Assembly (NCBI GenBank): GCA_949294185.1
Contig: CASFGA010000001.1
Location: forward strand, 1-64,000
From: an uncultured Bacteroides sp.
Lineage (GTDB): Bacteria; Bacteroidota; Bacteroidia; Bacteroidales; Bacteroidaceae
DNA length: 64,000 nt
Direction of reading: 5' to 3'
Shown here: piece by piece, positions 40,119 to 49,889 of the stretch
Layout of the letters: every line of letters starts with the position of its first letter
Numbering within the stretch: position 1 is the first letter of the stretch
Made by a program: the position numbers and the translations under genes
Notes under the pieces: generated by a model
Told to the model about the DNA's origin: nothing
What the model saw: only the letters and a program-made list of their open reading frames with translations
Database searches by the model: none

Positions 40119-43100
40119 AATTCCGAATGTGTTATTTCAGTCTGAGGTTTTCTGATATGAAACAAGGCTGTATAAAAAAGAGGCAGGAGAATGAGCGTTA
40201 TGATGGTTCCCATCGTCAGTCCCCCCATAATGGTAATGGCCATCGACCCGTACATCGGGTCGGTTACAAGCGGCACCATCCCCACTATCGTGGTAAGCGA
40301 AGCCATCAAGACCGGGCGGACACGCGATACCGTAGCCTCTACCACCGCTATATACGGATGCTTATGCTCTTCGGTCTGAAGACGATTGATTTCGTCTACC
40401 AGCACTATCGCGTTTTTGACCATCATGCCAATCAGTCCCATCATGCCAACAATCGCCATAAAGGTGAACGGCTGCCTGAAACAAAGCAATGCCGGCGTGA
40501 TTCCACAGAACACAAAGGGGAAGCACATCAGAATCAAGATGACTTTCTTCCAGTTGTTGAACAGCAGCAGCAAGATTCCCAAAACGACAAACATGGTAAG
40601 AGGAAGATATTTCATCAGACCGTCTATCGCTTCCGACTGCAACTCGTTCTCACCAACCCATCGCATCCCATATCCCGGAGGGAGGGGAATCGACTCTATG
40701 CCTTCTTTTATCGAAGCGAGAACCTTAGCCGGTGTCGCGTCATACAGGTCGGTATTCGGTTCGCATTCGGCCTCGATAGCCCGCTGGCCGTTCACTCGCA
40801 ACACGACATTATTATCCCATGTCAGGCGGATACCATCCGCCACACTGCTTAACGGTACACACCTGAACAGTTGATCCTGAACATCCGACATGCTTTTCCC
40901 TCCCGAAACGATGCCTTGCAGGTCTTTATCCGACAAATGCATGTTCAATGTCGTCCAGACAGGTATATCATTCAGATTCCGGATAACAGTCCCATCCGAA
41001 TTGCGCACCATCAAATTGACAAGCAGCATCCGGTCGCGGTCATTCAGCACCCCGACAGGCATCCCGTCTGTAGCAGCCATCAACGCATTTCCCACATCAC
41101 TCCGCTCGACACTTGAGCGCAAAGCATCCTGACGGTCATAGTCTACCACCAGTGCCTTGCTTCTCGCCCGCCAGTTATTCTGCACCGAATAAGGGTCTAC
41201 ATAAGGGCAGCGGCGCATTATATCTTCAGCCTGCGCGCTCAGCTCACGCAATACAGCCGGATCCGGCCCGGCAAACTCAACCTCCACCGTATGTGAGGTA
41301 GAGATTGAGAAATTGTATTTCCGGATACGTATATAGGAATCCGGAAATTTCTCACGCAACTGTTTCCGGATGACAGGAATCTGCTCCATTACCGTAGCGT
41401 AATCCTTACAGTCCACCATCAACTCCCCATAACAGTCCCCTCCTGAAGTCATCGGTCTTACCAGACAATAATGAGCCGGTGCACTTCCCATGCTGGCGGC
41501 GACACGCTCCACATCCGAATTTTGCTCCAACAGCCGACTCATTTCCAACAAATCATGTTTCACCTGTTCCGGGCTGGCCTGAGCGGGAAGATAGTACTCT
41601 ACGATGAATTGCTTGTAATCAAAATCCGGAAAGAAAAGATTCTTCACCTTTATCATGCCGGCAATGCAAACTATCAAAATACCAACAGCCACGCAAATCG
41701 TCGACCGCCGGTAAGTTATCAAGAATGATATGCTGCGACGGATAAACTGATGCACCGGCGAGTTCAGTACTTCTCCGGCCGAGCCTTTGCCTGACTTCTC
41801 CCGCACCGGCAGCCACGACTTGGCGCATACCGGCACCTGTATCAAAGCCAAGACCCAACTGGCAAGCAGACTAACGCATAACACAAGAAACAAGTCGCCC
41901 GCGTATTCTCCCGTAGAGCCAGGCGACAGATAGATGCAGAGAAAAGTGGAAGCGGCAATAACCGTAGCACCCAACAAAGGCAGGGCTGTATTTCTTCCGA
42001 TACGATACAGATAGGTTTTGGGCCCCAATCCGCGCTGCTTGTCTATCAATATGCCATCCATAATGACAATGGCATTGTCAACCAGCATGCCCATCGCAAC
42101 AATAAACGCACCTAATGAAATGCGCTGCAAAGTGGTTCCGCATACCAACAATACAGGAAAAGAGATGGCGATGGTCAGTATCAGGCCAAACCCGATAATG
42201 ATGCCGCTGCGCAATCCCATAGTGAAAATCAGGACAAGAATCACGATAAGAACCGACTCGACCAGATTGACCATAAACGAACTGATGGCTGTATTCACCT
42301 TATCCGGCTGAAAAAATATCTTTTCAGTTTCTATCCCTACCGGAATCCGCTTCTTCACTTCCTCCAAACGCCTGTCTACAACTTTTCCCACATCCGGAAC
42401 AATGGCATCGGCCTCAAGAGCCAGACAGATGGCCAATGCCGGCTTACCGTTGACGAAGAAGCCATTCCGATGCGGCTCGGCATAAGCACGTTCCACCCGG
42501 GCTATATCCCCCAAACGCATCTGCTTTCCATCCAGTGTGCTGACCAACAAATCGCGTATATCCGATTCATCCTCCACACTTCCCGATACCCGGATCTGCA
42601 AACGGTCGCCGCCCGTCTGGTAAGCACCGCCGCCCACCACCTTTCCGGCATTCTGCAAAGACAGCATTATCTGGGTAGGAATGACTCCGTTACGGGAAAT
42701 CTTTTCCTTTGAAAGGATGATGTTTATCACTTCATCCCGGTTACCTGCTATTATCACCCGCTTCACACCTTTTACGGCAAGCAGTTCACGGCGAATCAAC
42801 TTGGCATATTCATACAGTTCGGGATAAGAATAGCTTTCCGACACGAGCGCATAGAATATGCCATAGACATCCATCATGTCATCAACGACCATCGGTTCGT
42901 AACAACCTTGCGGAAGCTTTGCAGCAACTCCGTTCGCCTTCCGGCGCAACAAGTCAAAATGCTGTTCCAAATCGTCCAAAGACACCGTCATCTGAAACTC
43001 TACCGTAAACATGGCCATTCCATCATGACATTCCGTCTTGACCTTCTTGACATCGGGCAATGTACGAAGTTCGTCTTCCACCACCTGAGCCACCTCCAGC

Positions 43101-43282
43101 TCTACCTCATGGGCACTTGCACCCGGATAAGAAACGATTACCATCGCCTGCTTCACGGCAACTGCCGGGTCTTCCAGCTTGGGCATCTGCATATAAGCTA
43201 TAACTCCTGCAATCAGAATACCCGCCATCAAAGACCAGAACAGCGTGGGACGACGCATAAAAAACTCTGTAACCTTCATCAA
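40115..43282 (-). CDS. RND-family efflux inner-membrane transporter (AcrB-like)
   Basis: 1055 residues, standard RND length. The first membrane helix is followed by a large periplasmic loop (~30-320), then helices 2-6 with GMLVDNAIVIMDGI (helix 4), a second large loop (~560-870), and the last helices with MGLIGMMVKNAIVLVDEI and PVLMASLTTIVGMVPL. Unlike typical AcrB-like pumps (helix 4 with two Asp), the helix-4 region here has Asp in VDNAIVIMD. It is a member of the hydrophobe/drug or heavy-metal branch; substrate unknown. Overlaps of 4 bp tie it to both neighbouring genes in a three-gene pump operon. Confidence 0.93.
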   Translation of the reverse strand: MMKVTEFFMRRPTLFWSLMAGILIAGVIAYMQMPKLEDPAVAVKQAMVIVSYPGASAHEVELEVAQVVEDELRTLPDVKKVKTECHDGMAMFTVEFQMTVSLDDLEQHFDLLRRKANGVAAKLPQGCYEPMVVDDMMDVYGIFYALVSESYSYPELYEYAKLIRRELLAVKGVKRVIIAGNRDEVINIILSKEKISRNGVIPTQIMLSLQNAGKVVGGGAYQTGGDRLQIRVSGSVEDESDIRDLLVSTLDGKQMRLGDIARVERAYAEPHRNGFFVNGKPALAICLALEADAIVPDVGKVVDRRLEEVKKRIPVGIETEKIFFQPDKVNTAISSFMVNLVESVLIVILVLIFTMGLRSGIIIGFGLILTIAISFPVLLVCGTTLQRISLGAFIVAMGMLVDNAIVIMDGILIDKQRGLGPKTYLYRIGRNTALPLLGATVIAASTFLCIYLSPGSTGEYAGDLFLVLCVSLLASWVLALIQVPVCAKSWLPVREKSGKGSAGEVLNSPVHQFIRRSISFLITYRRSTICVAVGILIVCIAGMIKVKNLFFPDFDYKQFIVEYYLPAQASPEQVKHDLLEMSRLLEQNSDVERVAASMGSAPAHYCLVRPMTSGGDCYGELMVDCKDYATVMEQIPVIRKQLREKFPDSYIRIRKYNFSISTSHTVEVEFAGPDPAVLRELSAQAEDIMRRCPYVDPYSVQNNWRARSKALVVDYDRQDALRSSVERSDVGNALMAATDGMPVGVLNDRDRMLLVNLMVRNSDGTVIRNLNDIPVWTTLNMHLSDKDLQGIVSGGKSMSDVQDQLFRCVPLSSVADGIRLTWDNNVVLRVNGQRAIEAECEPNTDLYDATPAKVLASIKEGIESIPLPPGYGMRWVGENELQSEAIDGLMKYLPLTMFVVLGILLLLFNNWKKVILILMCFPFVFCGITPALLCFRQPFTFMAIVGMMGLIGMMVKNAIVLVDEINRLQTEEHKHPYIAVVEATVSRVRPVLMASLTTIVGMVPLVTDPMYGSMAITIMGGLTMGTIITLILLPLFYTALFHIRKPQTEITHSEL

Positions 43283-44337
43283 AGCAACCCTCCTATATTC
43301 GTTTCTGAAGAATCAGCCATCACATTCACCTTTTCACCTTCGTGCAAAGCGTCGACTCCCGCCTTCACCACCTGCTCATCTCCTTTCAAACCCGAACTTA
43401 CCACCACATCTCCATTCCCGTCGATGCCCTGCAATTCTATTTCCACCTTATGAACAGTCGAGTCTGCAGCCAAAACCCAAACGAAAGTCTTTCCCTGGCT
43501 CTGAAAGGCCGAACGTTGAGGCAACACAAACAGGCCAGAAGAGACATTTTCAGAGATACTGATCACTGTTTCCACATTCATCCCGGCTGTAAGAGGGATA
43601 TCCCGAGTTTTTTCAAAGCCCAGACGCAACCGGTACAACTGATTTCCGTCCGCCTTGGGCGTTATTCCCCGCAGATTCATCTTTATCTCCTTGCTTCTGT
43701 CCAAAGGAAGCCGACAGACAATTCCGGCAAACCGCTCCCGCTGCACGTATATTTCCGACGGAACATCCACTTCCACCTCCATTTCACCGGTATCCAACAG
43801 AGCAATTACCGGAGTACCGGCGTCCACCATCTCCGCTTCATCAAAATTTATCGCCTGCACATATCCATCTATCGGAGCACAAAGGCGCGTATAATCCAAT
43901 TTATTACGGCTGATCTGAAGCTGCACGGCCAACTGGCGCAAGCCTGCCACAGCCTTTTCATAGTCGTTGACAGACACGCTTTTCTTTTCATAAAGTTGCT
44001 TGATACGGGTCACTTCGTCTTCCAACTGATCATACTGTATCTGCAACGCTTCCACACCCAATTTATAATCCGCATCATCCAGCACGGCAACAAGCTGTCC
44101 CTGCCGAACGAAGTCGCCTTCTTTCACGCAGATGCGCTCAATCTGCCCTGCTGTCTTAAATCCCAGACTTATTTCTTTGGCTTCCTGCACGATTCCTGCA
44201 AAAGATTTCAGATATTCCCCTCCCATCCGGACAGGCCGGACAAGCGTCACACTGCGCACAAACCGTTCACCCGTCCCGCCTTTGCATCCGCAAAACAGGG
44301 CAAGAAAAAGTACAAACGATAAAACTGTCTTATTCAT
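43279..44337 (-). CDS. RND efflux periplasmic adaptor lipoprotein
   Basis: 352 residues from the ATG at 44337, where a lipobox signal (VLFLALFCGC) begins; another ATG lies 9 codons upstream (44364). Order: lipoyl/barrel-sandwich strands (AKEISLGFKTAGQIERICVKEGDFV given in part: GQIERICVKEGDFVRQGQ), a coiled-coil hairpin (~85-150; QLEDEVTRIKQLYEKKSV), a second lipoyl half (RLCAPIDGYV) and beta-barrel domains ending before NIGGLL. It links the RND pump to TolC. A weak -7-like CAAAGGTC is at 44352-44359. Confidence 0.92.
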   Translation of the reverse strand: MNKTVLSFVLFLALFCGCKGGTGERFVRSVTLVRPVRMGGEYLKSFAGIVQEAKEISLGFKTAGQIERICVKEGDFVRQGQLVAVLDDADYKLGVEALQIQYDQLEDEVTRIKQLYEKKSVSVNDYEKAVAGLRQLAVQLQISRNKLDYTRLCAPIDGYVQAINFDEAEMVDAGTPVIALLDTGEMEVEVDVPSEIYVQRERFAGIVCRLPLDRSKEIKMNLRGITPKADGNQLYRLRLGFEKTRDIPLTAGMNVETVISISENVSSGLFVLPQRSAFQSQGKTFVWVLAADSTVHKVEIELQGIDGNGDVVVSSGLKGDEQVVKAGVDALHEGEKVNVMADSSETNIGGLL

Positions 44338-44475
44338 GACTTTTTTATTTACAAAGGTCTGCATTTTTACCCTACAATGTACCGTCTAAAATAACCACAA
44401 AATGTCCCAAAGGATTGATTCAACAAAAAAATCATCCGAAAATCCGCCGATAATCATCCTAAAAAAGATATCTTT

Positions 44476-45408
44476 ATGCCATCAACCACATTTATCATGA
44501 AAGAAAACTCCACGCTGAACCACCTCGACCTGATGGCATTGCCGGTTACAGACCGCACATTGTCCATCGAAAACGAATTCATGCTTACCGACAATTTCAA
44601 CATGCCGACCGATACCGAGGCGGTATCCCGTTTCATCGCACCCGCCTATCCAAGCAAAATCACATTTACCATGACCCTGTTCTGCAAACGAGGAACTATG
44701 CGGACCAGACTGAACCTGACAGAATACGAACTGAAGGAGCATGATGTGCTCATTGTTCTTGCCAATTCCATCGGCGAATGCCTGGAAATGAGTTCCGACT
44801 GCCAGATAGCAATCATTGCCATCCATTCCATCGAAAAATACATGGATGAACTTGTCCCTTCATTCGCCATCAGATTCAGAAAGCATCTGGCCAAACAGGC
44901 TTTGATTCATCTGTCGCCGGACGAATTCCAGGAGTCTCTGACTCTTTACCAACTGATGCGGAACAAAATGCAGCAGCCCGATTTCAGATTCATACGGGAA
45001 GCGCTGAAGGGTTACACACAAATATTGTGCTGCAACGGATACCAATGGCTGATAAACCACGACAAAGAGACAGACGGCAAGAGCAAAAACCGCCAGCAGG
45101 CACTGTTCAACCGATTCATGCTTTTGGTTCAAGAGCATTATCACAAGGAAAGAACAATCACCTTTTATGCAGACAAAATGTGTCTCACACCCAAATACCT
45201 GTCGCTTGCCATACATCAGGCGAGCGGACGATACGCAGGAGAATGGATTAAAGACTACGTAATACTGGAGGCCAAAGCTCTGCTAAAAAGCCGGAGATAC
45301 ACTGTGCAGGAAGTCAGCAACCTGCTGAACTTCCCCAACGCCTCTTTTTTCGGCAAATATTTCAAGGCCGCAGTGGGATGTCCTCCCCGGAAATACATGT
45401 TCGACTGA
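44476..45408 (+). CDS. AraC-family transcriptional regulator, divergent from the efflux operon
   Basis: 310 residues. The C-terminal ~100 residues hold the AraC/XylS double helix-turn-helix: TITFYADKMCLTPKYLSLAI and YTVQEVSNLLNFPNASFFGKYFKAAVGCPPRKY, the latter quoted in part as VSNLLNFPNASFFGKYFK. The N-terminal ~190 residues are a cupin-like sensory domain (TMTLFCKRGTMRTRL, YELKEHDVLIVL). A second ATG at residue 8 (44497) is plausible, because a TATCTTTA element lies right before the first ATG. It is divergent from the RND adaptor by 138 bp and is the obvious candidate regulator of that pump; no operator was resolved. Confidence 0.9.
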   Translation: MPSTTFIMKENSTLNHLDLMALPVTDRTLSIENEFMLTDNFNMPTDTEAVSRFIAPAYPSKITFTMTLFCKRGTMRTRLNLTEYELKEHDVLIVLANSIGECLEMSSDCQIAIIAIHSIEKYMDELVPSFAIRFRKHLAKQALIHLSPDEFQESLTLYQLMRNKMQQPDFRFIREALKGYTQILCCNGYQWLINHDKETDGKSKNRQQALFNRFMLLVQEHYHKERTITFYADKMCLTPKYLSLAIHQASGRYAGEWIKDYVILEAKALLKSRRYTVQEVSNLLNFPNASFFGKYFKAAVGCPPRKYMFD

Positions 45409-45559
45409 ACCATCGCAATGAAACGCCCCGTCATCACCGTAGTCTGCCCTTTCCATAAATCCGTTTTCCCCTGCAATATCCCGATTTCATCCGGTCAAAA
45501 CCCGACTTGGCCTGTCATTAAAAAGAGAAGAAGCAGAAACAAGATTCATTTAATTTACG

Positions 45560-45567
45560 TATCTTTG
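45560..45567 (+). promoter_or_regulatory. -7 box for the radical SAM-flavodiiron operon
   Basis: TATCTTTG is an exact TAnnTTTG match ending 20 nt before the ATG at 45588. The upstream gap from 45409 shows nothing else. Confidence 0.5.
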
Positions 45568-45587
45568 CCCCCAAACGGTAACTTCCC

Positions 45588-46517
45588 ATGAAAGAGAGCA
45601 TACGATACAACGATTTTGCCGGCTTCCTGACGCAGCAATTCCCGTTCAAGGTACAGAAGATTTCTGTCAACGCAGGCTTTTCCTGCCCCAACCGCGACGG
45701 GAGCAAGGGCTACGGCGGCTGTACGTACTGCAACAACCAGACATTCAATCCGGAATACTGCAGCGGAGGAAAGAGCATCACGCAGCAGCTGGAGGAAGGA
45801 AAGCTGTTTTTCGCGCACAAGTATCCCCAGATGAAGTATCTGGCCTACTTTCAAGCCTACACCAACACTTACGGTGAACTGGACAGACTGAAAGCCATGT
45901 ATGAGGAAGCTCTCCGAGTAAAAGACATTGTAGGACTGGTCATAGGAACCCGTCCGGACTGTATGCCGGACAAACTGCTCGACTATCTGGAAGAACTGAA
46001 CAGAGAAACCTTCCTGCTCGTGGAATACGGGATAGAAAGCACGGAAAACCGCACGCTGGAACGGATAAACCGCGGCCATACATTCGAATGTTCGGCAGAG
46101 ACCGTACGCCGCACCGCCGAACGCGGCATCCTGACAGGCGGACATGTCATTCTGGGACTGCCTGGCGAAGAGCCGGACATCCTACTGGCGCAAGCGGGAA
46201 AAATATCCGAACTGCCATTGACCACCCTGAAAATGCACCAGCTGCAACTGATAAAGGGCACACGCATGGCTCATGAATATGAAATGAATCCGGCAGACTT
46301 CCATCTCTATACGGCAGACGAGTACATTGATCTGGTCATCGGATATGTGGAACGCCTTCGTCCGGACTTAATCGTGGAGCGGTTCGTCTCCCAATCGCCC
46401 AAAGAACTGCTTATCGCCCCAGACTGGGGACTGAAGAACCATGAATTCAGCTGCCGGATAAGGAAACGGATGCGCGAAAGGGATACGTGGCAAGGAAAAT
46501 ATTACAACCATAAATAA
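45588..46517 (+). CDS. Radical SAM protein of the YhcC/YtqA family
   Basis: 309 residues. The iron-sulfur motif CX11CX2C is in CPNRDGSKGYGGCTYC (~27-42). Further blocks are FQAYTNTYGELDRLK (~92), IGTRPDCMPD (~119), EYGIESTENRTLERINRGH (~145, in outline) and GGHVILGLPGEEPDILLAQ (~183). The reaction of this family (TIGR01212-like) is not established; a role in tRNA or anaerobic metabolism is often proposed. It is co-transcribed with a flavodiiron protein 8 nt downstream, suggesting a link to oxygen or NO stress. Confidence 0.9.
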   Translation: MKESIRYNDFAGFLTQQFPFKVQKISVNAGFSCPNRDGSKGYGGCTYCNNQTFNPEYCSGGKSITQQLEEGKLFFAHKYPQMKYLAYFQAYTNTYGELDRLKAMYEEALRVKDIVGLVIGTRPDCMPDKLLDYLEELNRETFLLVEYGIESTENRTLERINRGHTFECSAETVRRTAERGILTGGHVILGLPGEEPDILLAQAGKISELPLTTLKMHQLQLIKGTRMAHEYEMNPADFHLYTADEYIDLVIGYVERLRPDLIVERFVSQSPKELLIAPDWGLKNHEFSCRIRKRMRERDTWQGKYYNHK

Positions 46518-46525
46518 ATATCACA

Positions 46526-47716
46526 ATGGAACTAAAAGGTAAAGTACATTATGTAGGCGTAAACGACCGGACAAAAGCTTTGTTTGAAAACTTATGGCCG
46601 CTGCCTTACGGCGTTTCTTATAACTCTTATCTGATAGCCGACGATGAAATGGTGGCGCTGGTAGACACGGTAGATGTGGCTTTCTTTGAGGTTTACCTTA
46701 AGAAGATACGCAACATCATCGGTGACCGCAAAATCAATTATCTGATCATAAACCACATGGAGCCGGATCATTCCGGATCGATTGCCCTGATCAAACAATA
46801 TTATCCCGACATCATACTGGTAGGAAACAAGAAGACTTTCGACATGGTGGAAGGGTATTACGGCGTTACGGGCGACCGTTACGTGGTGGGAGACGGCGAC
46901 TTCCTGAAGCTGGGACACCACAATCTGCGCTTTTACCTCATCCCGATGGTTCATTGGCCTGAAACGATGGTCACATTCGACGAGACCGAAGGAATCCTCT
47001 TCTCAGGCGATGCTTTCGGCTGCTTCGGTGCTCTGAACGGAGGATGCATAGACAAAAACATCAATACCGACATTTATTGGAACGAGATGCGCCGCTATTA
47101 CTCCAACATCGTGGGAAAATTCGGCAATCCGGTGCAGAAAGCATTGCAGAAATGTGGCGGACTGCCCATCCAGATGATTTGTTCCACCCACGGCCCGGTA
47201 TGGGAAGAAAAGATTCCCCAGGTAATCGACATGTATGACAAGATGAGCCGCTACCAAGGTGAGGAAGGCGTGGTCATCGTCTACGGGACAATGTATGGAA
47301 ACACGGAGGAACTGGCAGAAACCATTGCCGAAGAGCTGAGCGCACAAGGCATAAAGAATATCGTCATGCACAACGCCTCTCATACGCACCACTCCTACAT
47401 CCTGTCCGACATATTCAAATACAAAGGATTGATAGTGGGATGCACGACCTACAACATGAATCTGTATCCGGAAGTCCAGTCACTGCTCGACAAGGTAGCC
47501 GCCCGCGAAATGAAAAACCGTATCATCGGCTACTTCGGCTCCTACACTTGGGCCAGTGCGGCCGTAAAGAAACTGGGTGAGTACACCGAAAAGCTGAAGT
47601 TTGAAGTGGTAGGAAATCCGGTAGAGATGAAGCAAAGCATGAAGGCGGACAACTATCTCCAGGCCAAAGAGCTTGCCAAAGCAATGGCCGACCGCCTGAA
47701 AGCTGACCGGAACTAA
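46526..47716 (+). CDS. FprA-family A-type flavodiiron protein (O2/NO reductase)
   Basis: 396 residues. The N-terminal metallo-beta-lactamase-like domain (~1-245) carries the diiron ligands in NHMEPDHSG (His-x-Glu-x-Asp-His) and in MVHWPETM and FSGDAFG; HGPVWEEKIP closes the domain. The C-terminal flavodoxin domain (~252-396) binds FMN through YGTMYGNTEELAE. It lacks a rubredoxin or NADH-oxidase extension, so it is class A and needs a separate donor such as rubredoxin. These enzymes detoxify O2 to water or NO to N2O in anaerobes. Confidence 0.95.
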   Translation: MELKGKVHYVGVNDRTKALFENLWPLPYGVSYNSYLIADDEMVALVDTVDVAFFEVYLKKIRNIIGDRKINYLIINHMEPDHSGSIALIKQYYPDIILVGNKKTFDMVEGYYGVTGDRYVVGDGDFLKLGHHNLRFYLIPMVHWPETMVTFDETEGILFSGDAFGCFGALNGGCIDKNINTDIYWNEMRRYYSNIVGKFGNPVQKALQKCGGLPIQMICSTHGPVWEEKIPQVIDMYDKMSRYQGEEGVVIVYGTMYGNTEELAETIAEELSAQGIKNIVMHNASHTHHSYILSDIFKYKGLIVGCTTYNMNLYPEVQSLLDKVAAREMKNRIIGYFGSYTWASAAVKKLGEYTEKLKFEVVGNPVEMKQSMKADNYLQAKELAKAMADRLKADRN

Positions 47717-47742
47717 CGGCCAATGTAAATATTCAGACATAG

Positions 47743-47772
47743 AAAAAGCAGACCTGCGCGGCCTGCTTTTTT
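47743..47772. terminator. Bidirectional terminator between fprA-like and mscS genes
   Basis: AAAAAGCAG (47743-47751) pairs with CTGCTTTTT (47763-47771) around a GC-rich loop. A-run on the left and T-run on the right allow termination in both directions. Confidence 0.8.
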
Positions 47773-47801
47773 TATGCAGCATTGAAAGTTCAAACACACT
47801 C

Positions 47802-48662
47802 TCAATCTTTTGCCTGATGAACCGTAAGCTGTGGAAACGGGAAGCCGATTCCTTCCTTGTTGAAGGTTTCATAAACAATCTTGTTCATGTCAAAATACAC
47901 ATCCCAATAGTCACTGCTTTTCGTCCACACCCGCACTTTTATGTCTACGCTGCTTGCCGAAAGAGCGTTCAGCCCGATAAACGGAGCGGGATCCTTCAGT
48001 ATACGGTCGTCTGCCGCTATGATACGGTCGAGCACAGCCTTCACACGCTCATAATCCTCCCCATATTCCACGCCGAACACCCATTCGGCACGGCGCGTCA
48101 CCTGCCTGCTATAATTGGTTACAGCGTCACTGCTCAGCGTTCCATTAGGGACATAAATAATTTTGTTGTCGAGCGTAGTCAGAATGGTATGGAAGATTTG
48201 AATCTCTTTCACCGTACCGCTCGCATCGTTTGTCTCGATATAATCGCCCACTTTATAAGGCTTGAAGACCAGAATGATCAGTCCCCCGGCAAAGTTTGAA
48301 AGGTTTCCCGACAACGCCATACCGACAGCGACACCGGCAGATGCCAGCAAAGCGGCAAGACTGGTAGTCTCCACTCCTAATTTGCTGATAATGGCAAAAG
48401 CCAATACAAGGTTCAATATCAGACTTACAAGACTGCGCAAAAAAGTTTGCACACTAATCTCCAGTTTCCTTTTCTCTAATATTTTCGCCAACAGCCTATT
48501 GATTTGCTTGATTACGAACCTACCGATAATGTAAATCAACACGGCCGCAAGGATATCTTTCCCCATCTCTATCGCCCAGTTCAACAGTTTGTCAAGAATT
48601 TGTTCCACGTTAATCTTCGAAGCAATCTTCGATGAAGCATCCAATAATGTAACTAACAACAT
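47802..48662 (-). CDS. mscS: MscS-family mechanosensitive channel
   Basis: 286 residues from the ATG at 48662; the frame also opens at a TTG overlapping the preceding gene's end. Three membrane helices occupy the first ~130 residues; the pore helix is Gly/Ala rich (LAALLASAGVAVGMALSGNLSNFAGGLIIL, quoted in part as ASAGVAVGMALSGNLSNFAG). The beta domain has YKVGDYIETNDASGTVKEI, and the C-terminal alpha/beta cage ends in PFPQLTVHQ. It releases osmolytes on hypoosmotic shock. It is the third gene of the msrA unit. Confidence 0.93.
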   Translation of the reverse strand: MLLVTLLDASSKIASKINVEQILDKLLNWAIEMGKDILAAVLIYIIGRFVIKQINRLLAKILEKRKLEISVQTFLRSLVSLILNLVLAFAIISKLGVETTSLAALLASAGVAVGMALSGNLSNFAGGLIILVFKPYKVGDYIETNDASGTVKEIQIFHTILTTLDNKIIYVPNGTLSSDAVTNYSRQVTRRAEWVFGVEYGEDYERVKAVLDRIIAADDRILKDPAPFIGLNALSASSVDIKVRVWTKSSDYWDVYFDMNKIVYETFNKEGIGFPFPQLTVHQAKD

Positions 48663-48704
48663 AAATTTTCTTCCTTTCCAAAAAACTTTTTTATCAATAT
48701 CCAA

Positions 48705-49316
48705 TCAATTTTCCAACACACCTTTTCCCTGCCGAACCACTTCAGGCTCATCTCCACAACAGTTGATGACAGTCGAAGGCTCTATTCCGCCTATTCCGCC
48801 ATCAATGACCAAATCCACCTTATCCCCGAACTTTTCGTCTATCAACTCCGGATCCGTAACGTATTCAATGTCTTCCCCCTCTTTTAAAGGAAGAGTCGTG
48901 GTCAGAATCGGAGCATCCAGCATCCGGCATATATCACGGATGATATTGTTGTCGGGCACGCGGATTCCCACTTCCTTGCGGTTACGGAATATCTTCGGCA
49001 GCCGGCTGTCCGCATTCAAGATGAAAGTGAAGGGACCAGGCAGCGTACGCTTCATCAGCTTAAAGGTAGCGTTGCTCACACGGGCATACTCGCTGATGTT
49101 GCTTAGGTCATAACAAATTATAGACAGGTTATGTTTACGCGGATCGATACTTTTAAGCTTGCAGATGCGCTCTATGGGGCGCTCTTTTAAAGCATGGCAA
49201 CCGATGGCATACATAGTGTCCGTGGGATAGATGATAATGCCCCCGTCGCTTAGGATATCGACCACCCGCTGCAAATCATCGGGATCATTGTTTTTCTCAT
49301 ATAGCTTCAGCGTCAT
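48705..49316 (-). CDS. YrdC/Sua5-family L-threonylcarbamoyladenylate synthase-like protein
   Basis: 203 residues. The YrdC fold is shown by GGIIIYPTDTMYAIGCHAL (~28-46, in outline), the nucleotide-binding KLKSIDPRKHNLSII with the family KxR-type lysine/arginine, LPGPFTFIL near residue 92, and the C-terminal STVINCCGDEPEVVRQGKG. It is the short form resembling YciO or TsaC more than the two-domain Sua5. TsaC makes threonylcarbamoyl-AMP for t6A with TsaE, but YciO-type proteins may act differently, so the role is left open. It lies 3 nt after msrA. Confidence 0.9.
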   Translation of the reverse strand: MTLKLYEKNNDPDDLQRVVDILSDGGIIIYPTDTMYAIGCHALKERPIERICKLKSIDPRKHNLSIICYDLSNISEYARVSNATFKLMKRTLPGPFTFILNADSRLPKIFRNRKEVGIRVPDNNIIRDICRMLDAPILTTTLPLKEGEDIEYVTDPELIDEKFGDKVDLVIDGGIGGIEPSTVINCCGDEPEVVRQGKGVLEN

Positions 49317-49319
49317 ATA

Positions 49320-49805
49320 TCAGAACTTTTTCACACGGATATGGCAATAAGGCTCGCCTCCCGTCTTGTCATAATACTGTTGATGATAGTCTTCCGCCCT
49401 CCAGAAAGTAGTGGCCGGCGTCAGTTTGGTATTCACCTCATAACCTTTCAAACGGAGCAGCCCGATCACTTCCTCCGCCTGCCGCTTCTGTTCCTCGGAA
49501 AGATAAAAAATTTCACTGCGATACTGCGGGCCGATATCCGGGCCTTGCCCGTCTGTCTGCGCGGGATCATGAATTTCAAAAAACAGCTTGCACAAATCTA
49601 TAAATGATGTCTGCGCAGGATCATACTCGACTTCCGTCGCTTCCGCATGACCGGTAACATGCGCCTTCACCTCCTGATAGGTGGGATGCTCCTTATATCC
49701 TCCAATATAGCCTACGGTAGATCGGACTACCCCTTTGGCACGCTCAAAATGATGCTGAGCCCCCCAAAAACATCCGCATGCAAAAATCGCTTTTTCCGTC
49801 TTCAT
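49320..49805 (-). CDS. msrA: Peptide methionine-(S)-sulfoxide reductase
   Basis: 161 residues from the ATG at 49805; the frame extends upstream only to a TTG. The active-site motif is ACGCFWGAQHHF, with the catalytic Cys in GCFW; it is preceded by a second Cys (ACG). It then runs through VGYIGG, HAEATEVEYDP, FFEIHDPAQTDGQGPDIGPQYRSEIFY (quoted in part: GQGPDIGPQYRSEIFY) and ends RVKKF. It repairs oxidised methionine residues. It is the first gene of a minus-strand unit with the YrdC-family gene and mscS. Confidence 0.95.
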   Translation of the reverse strand: MKTEKAIFACGCFWGAQHHFERAKGVVRSTVGYIGGYKEHPTYQEVKAHVTGHAEATEVEYDPAQTSFIDLCKLFFEIHDPAQTDGQGPDIGPQYRSEIFYLSEEQKRQAEEVIGLLRLKGYEVNTKLTPATTFWRAEDYHQQYYDKTGGEPYCHIRVKKF

Positions 49806-49889
49806 CTCTGTCTTATGGTCTTTAGTATAATAATCGTTCAAACTTACAAAAAGTTTTTAATATAGCGGCCATCACCCTGACAAATACAT

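Noticed and set aside
43342..44322. 326-codon + strand frame opposite the RND adaptor gene
   Set aside because: The opposite strand encodes a complete lipoprotein adaptor with all expected domains; this frame has none.
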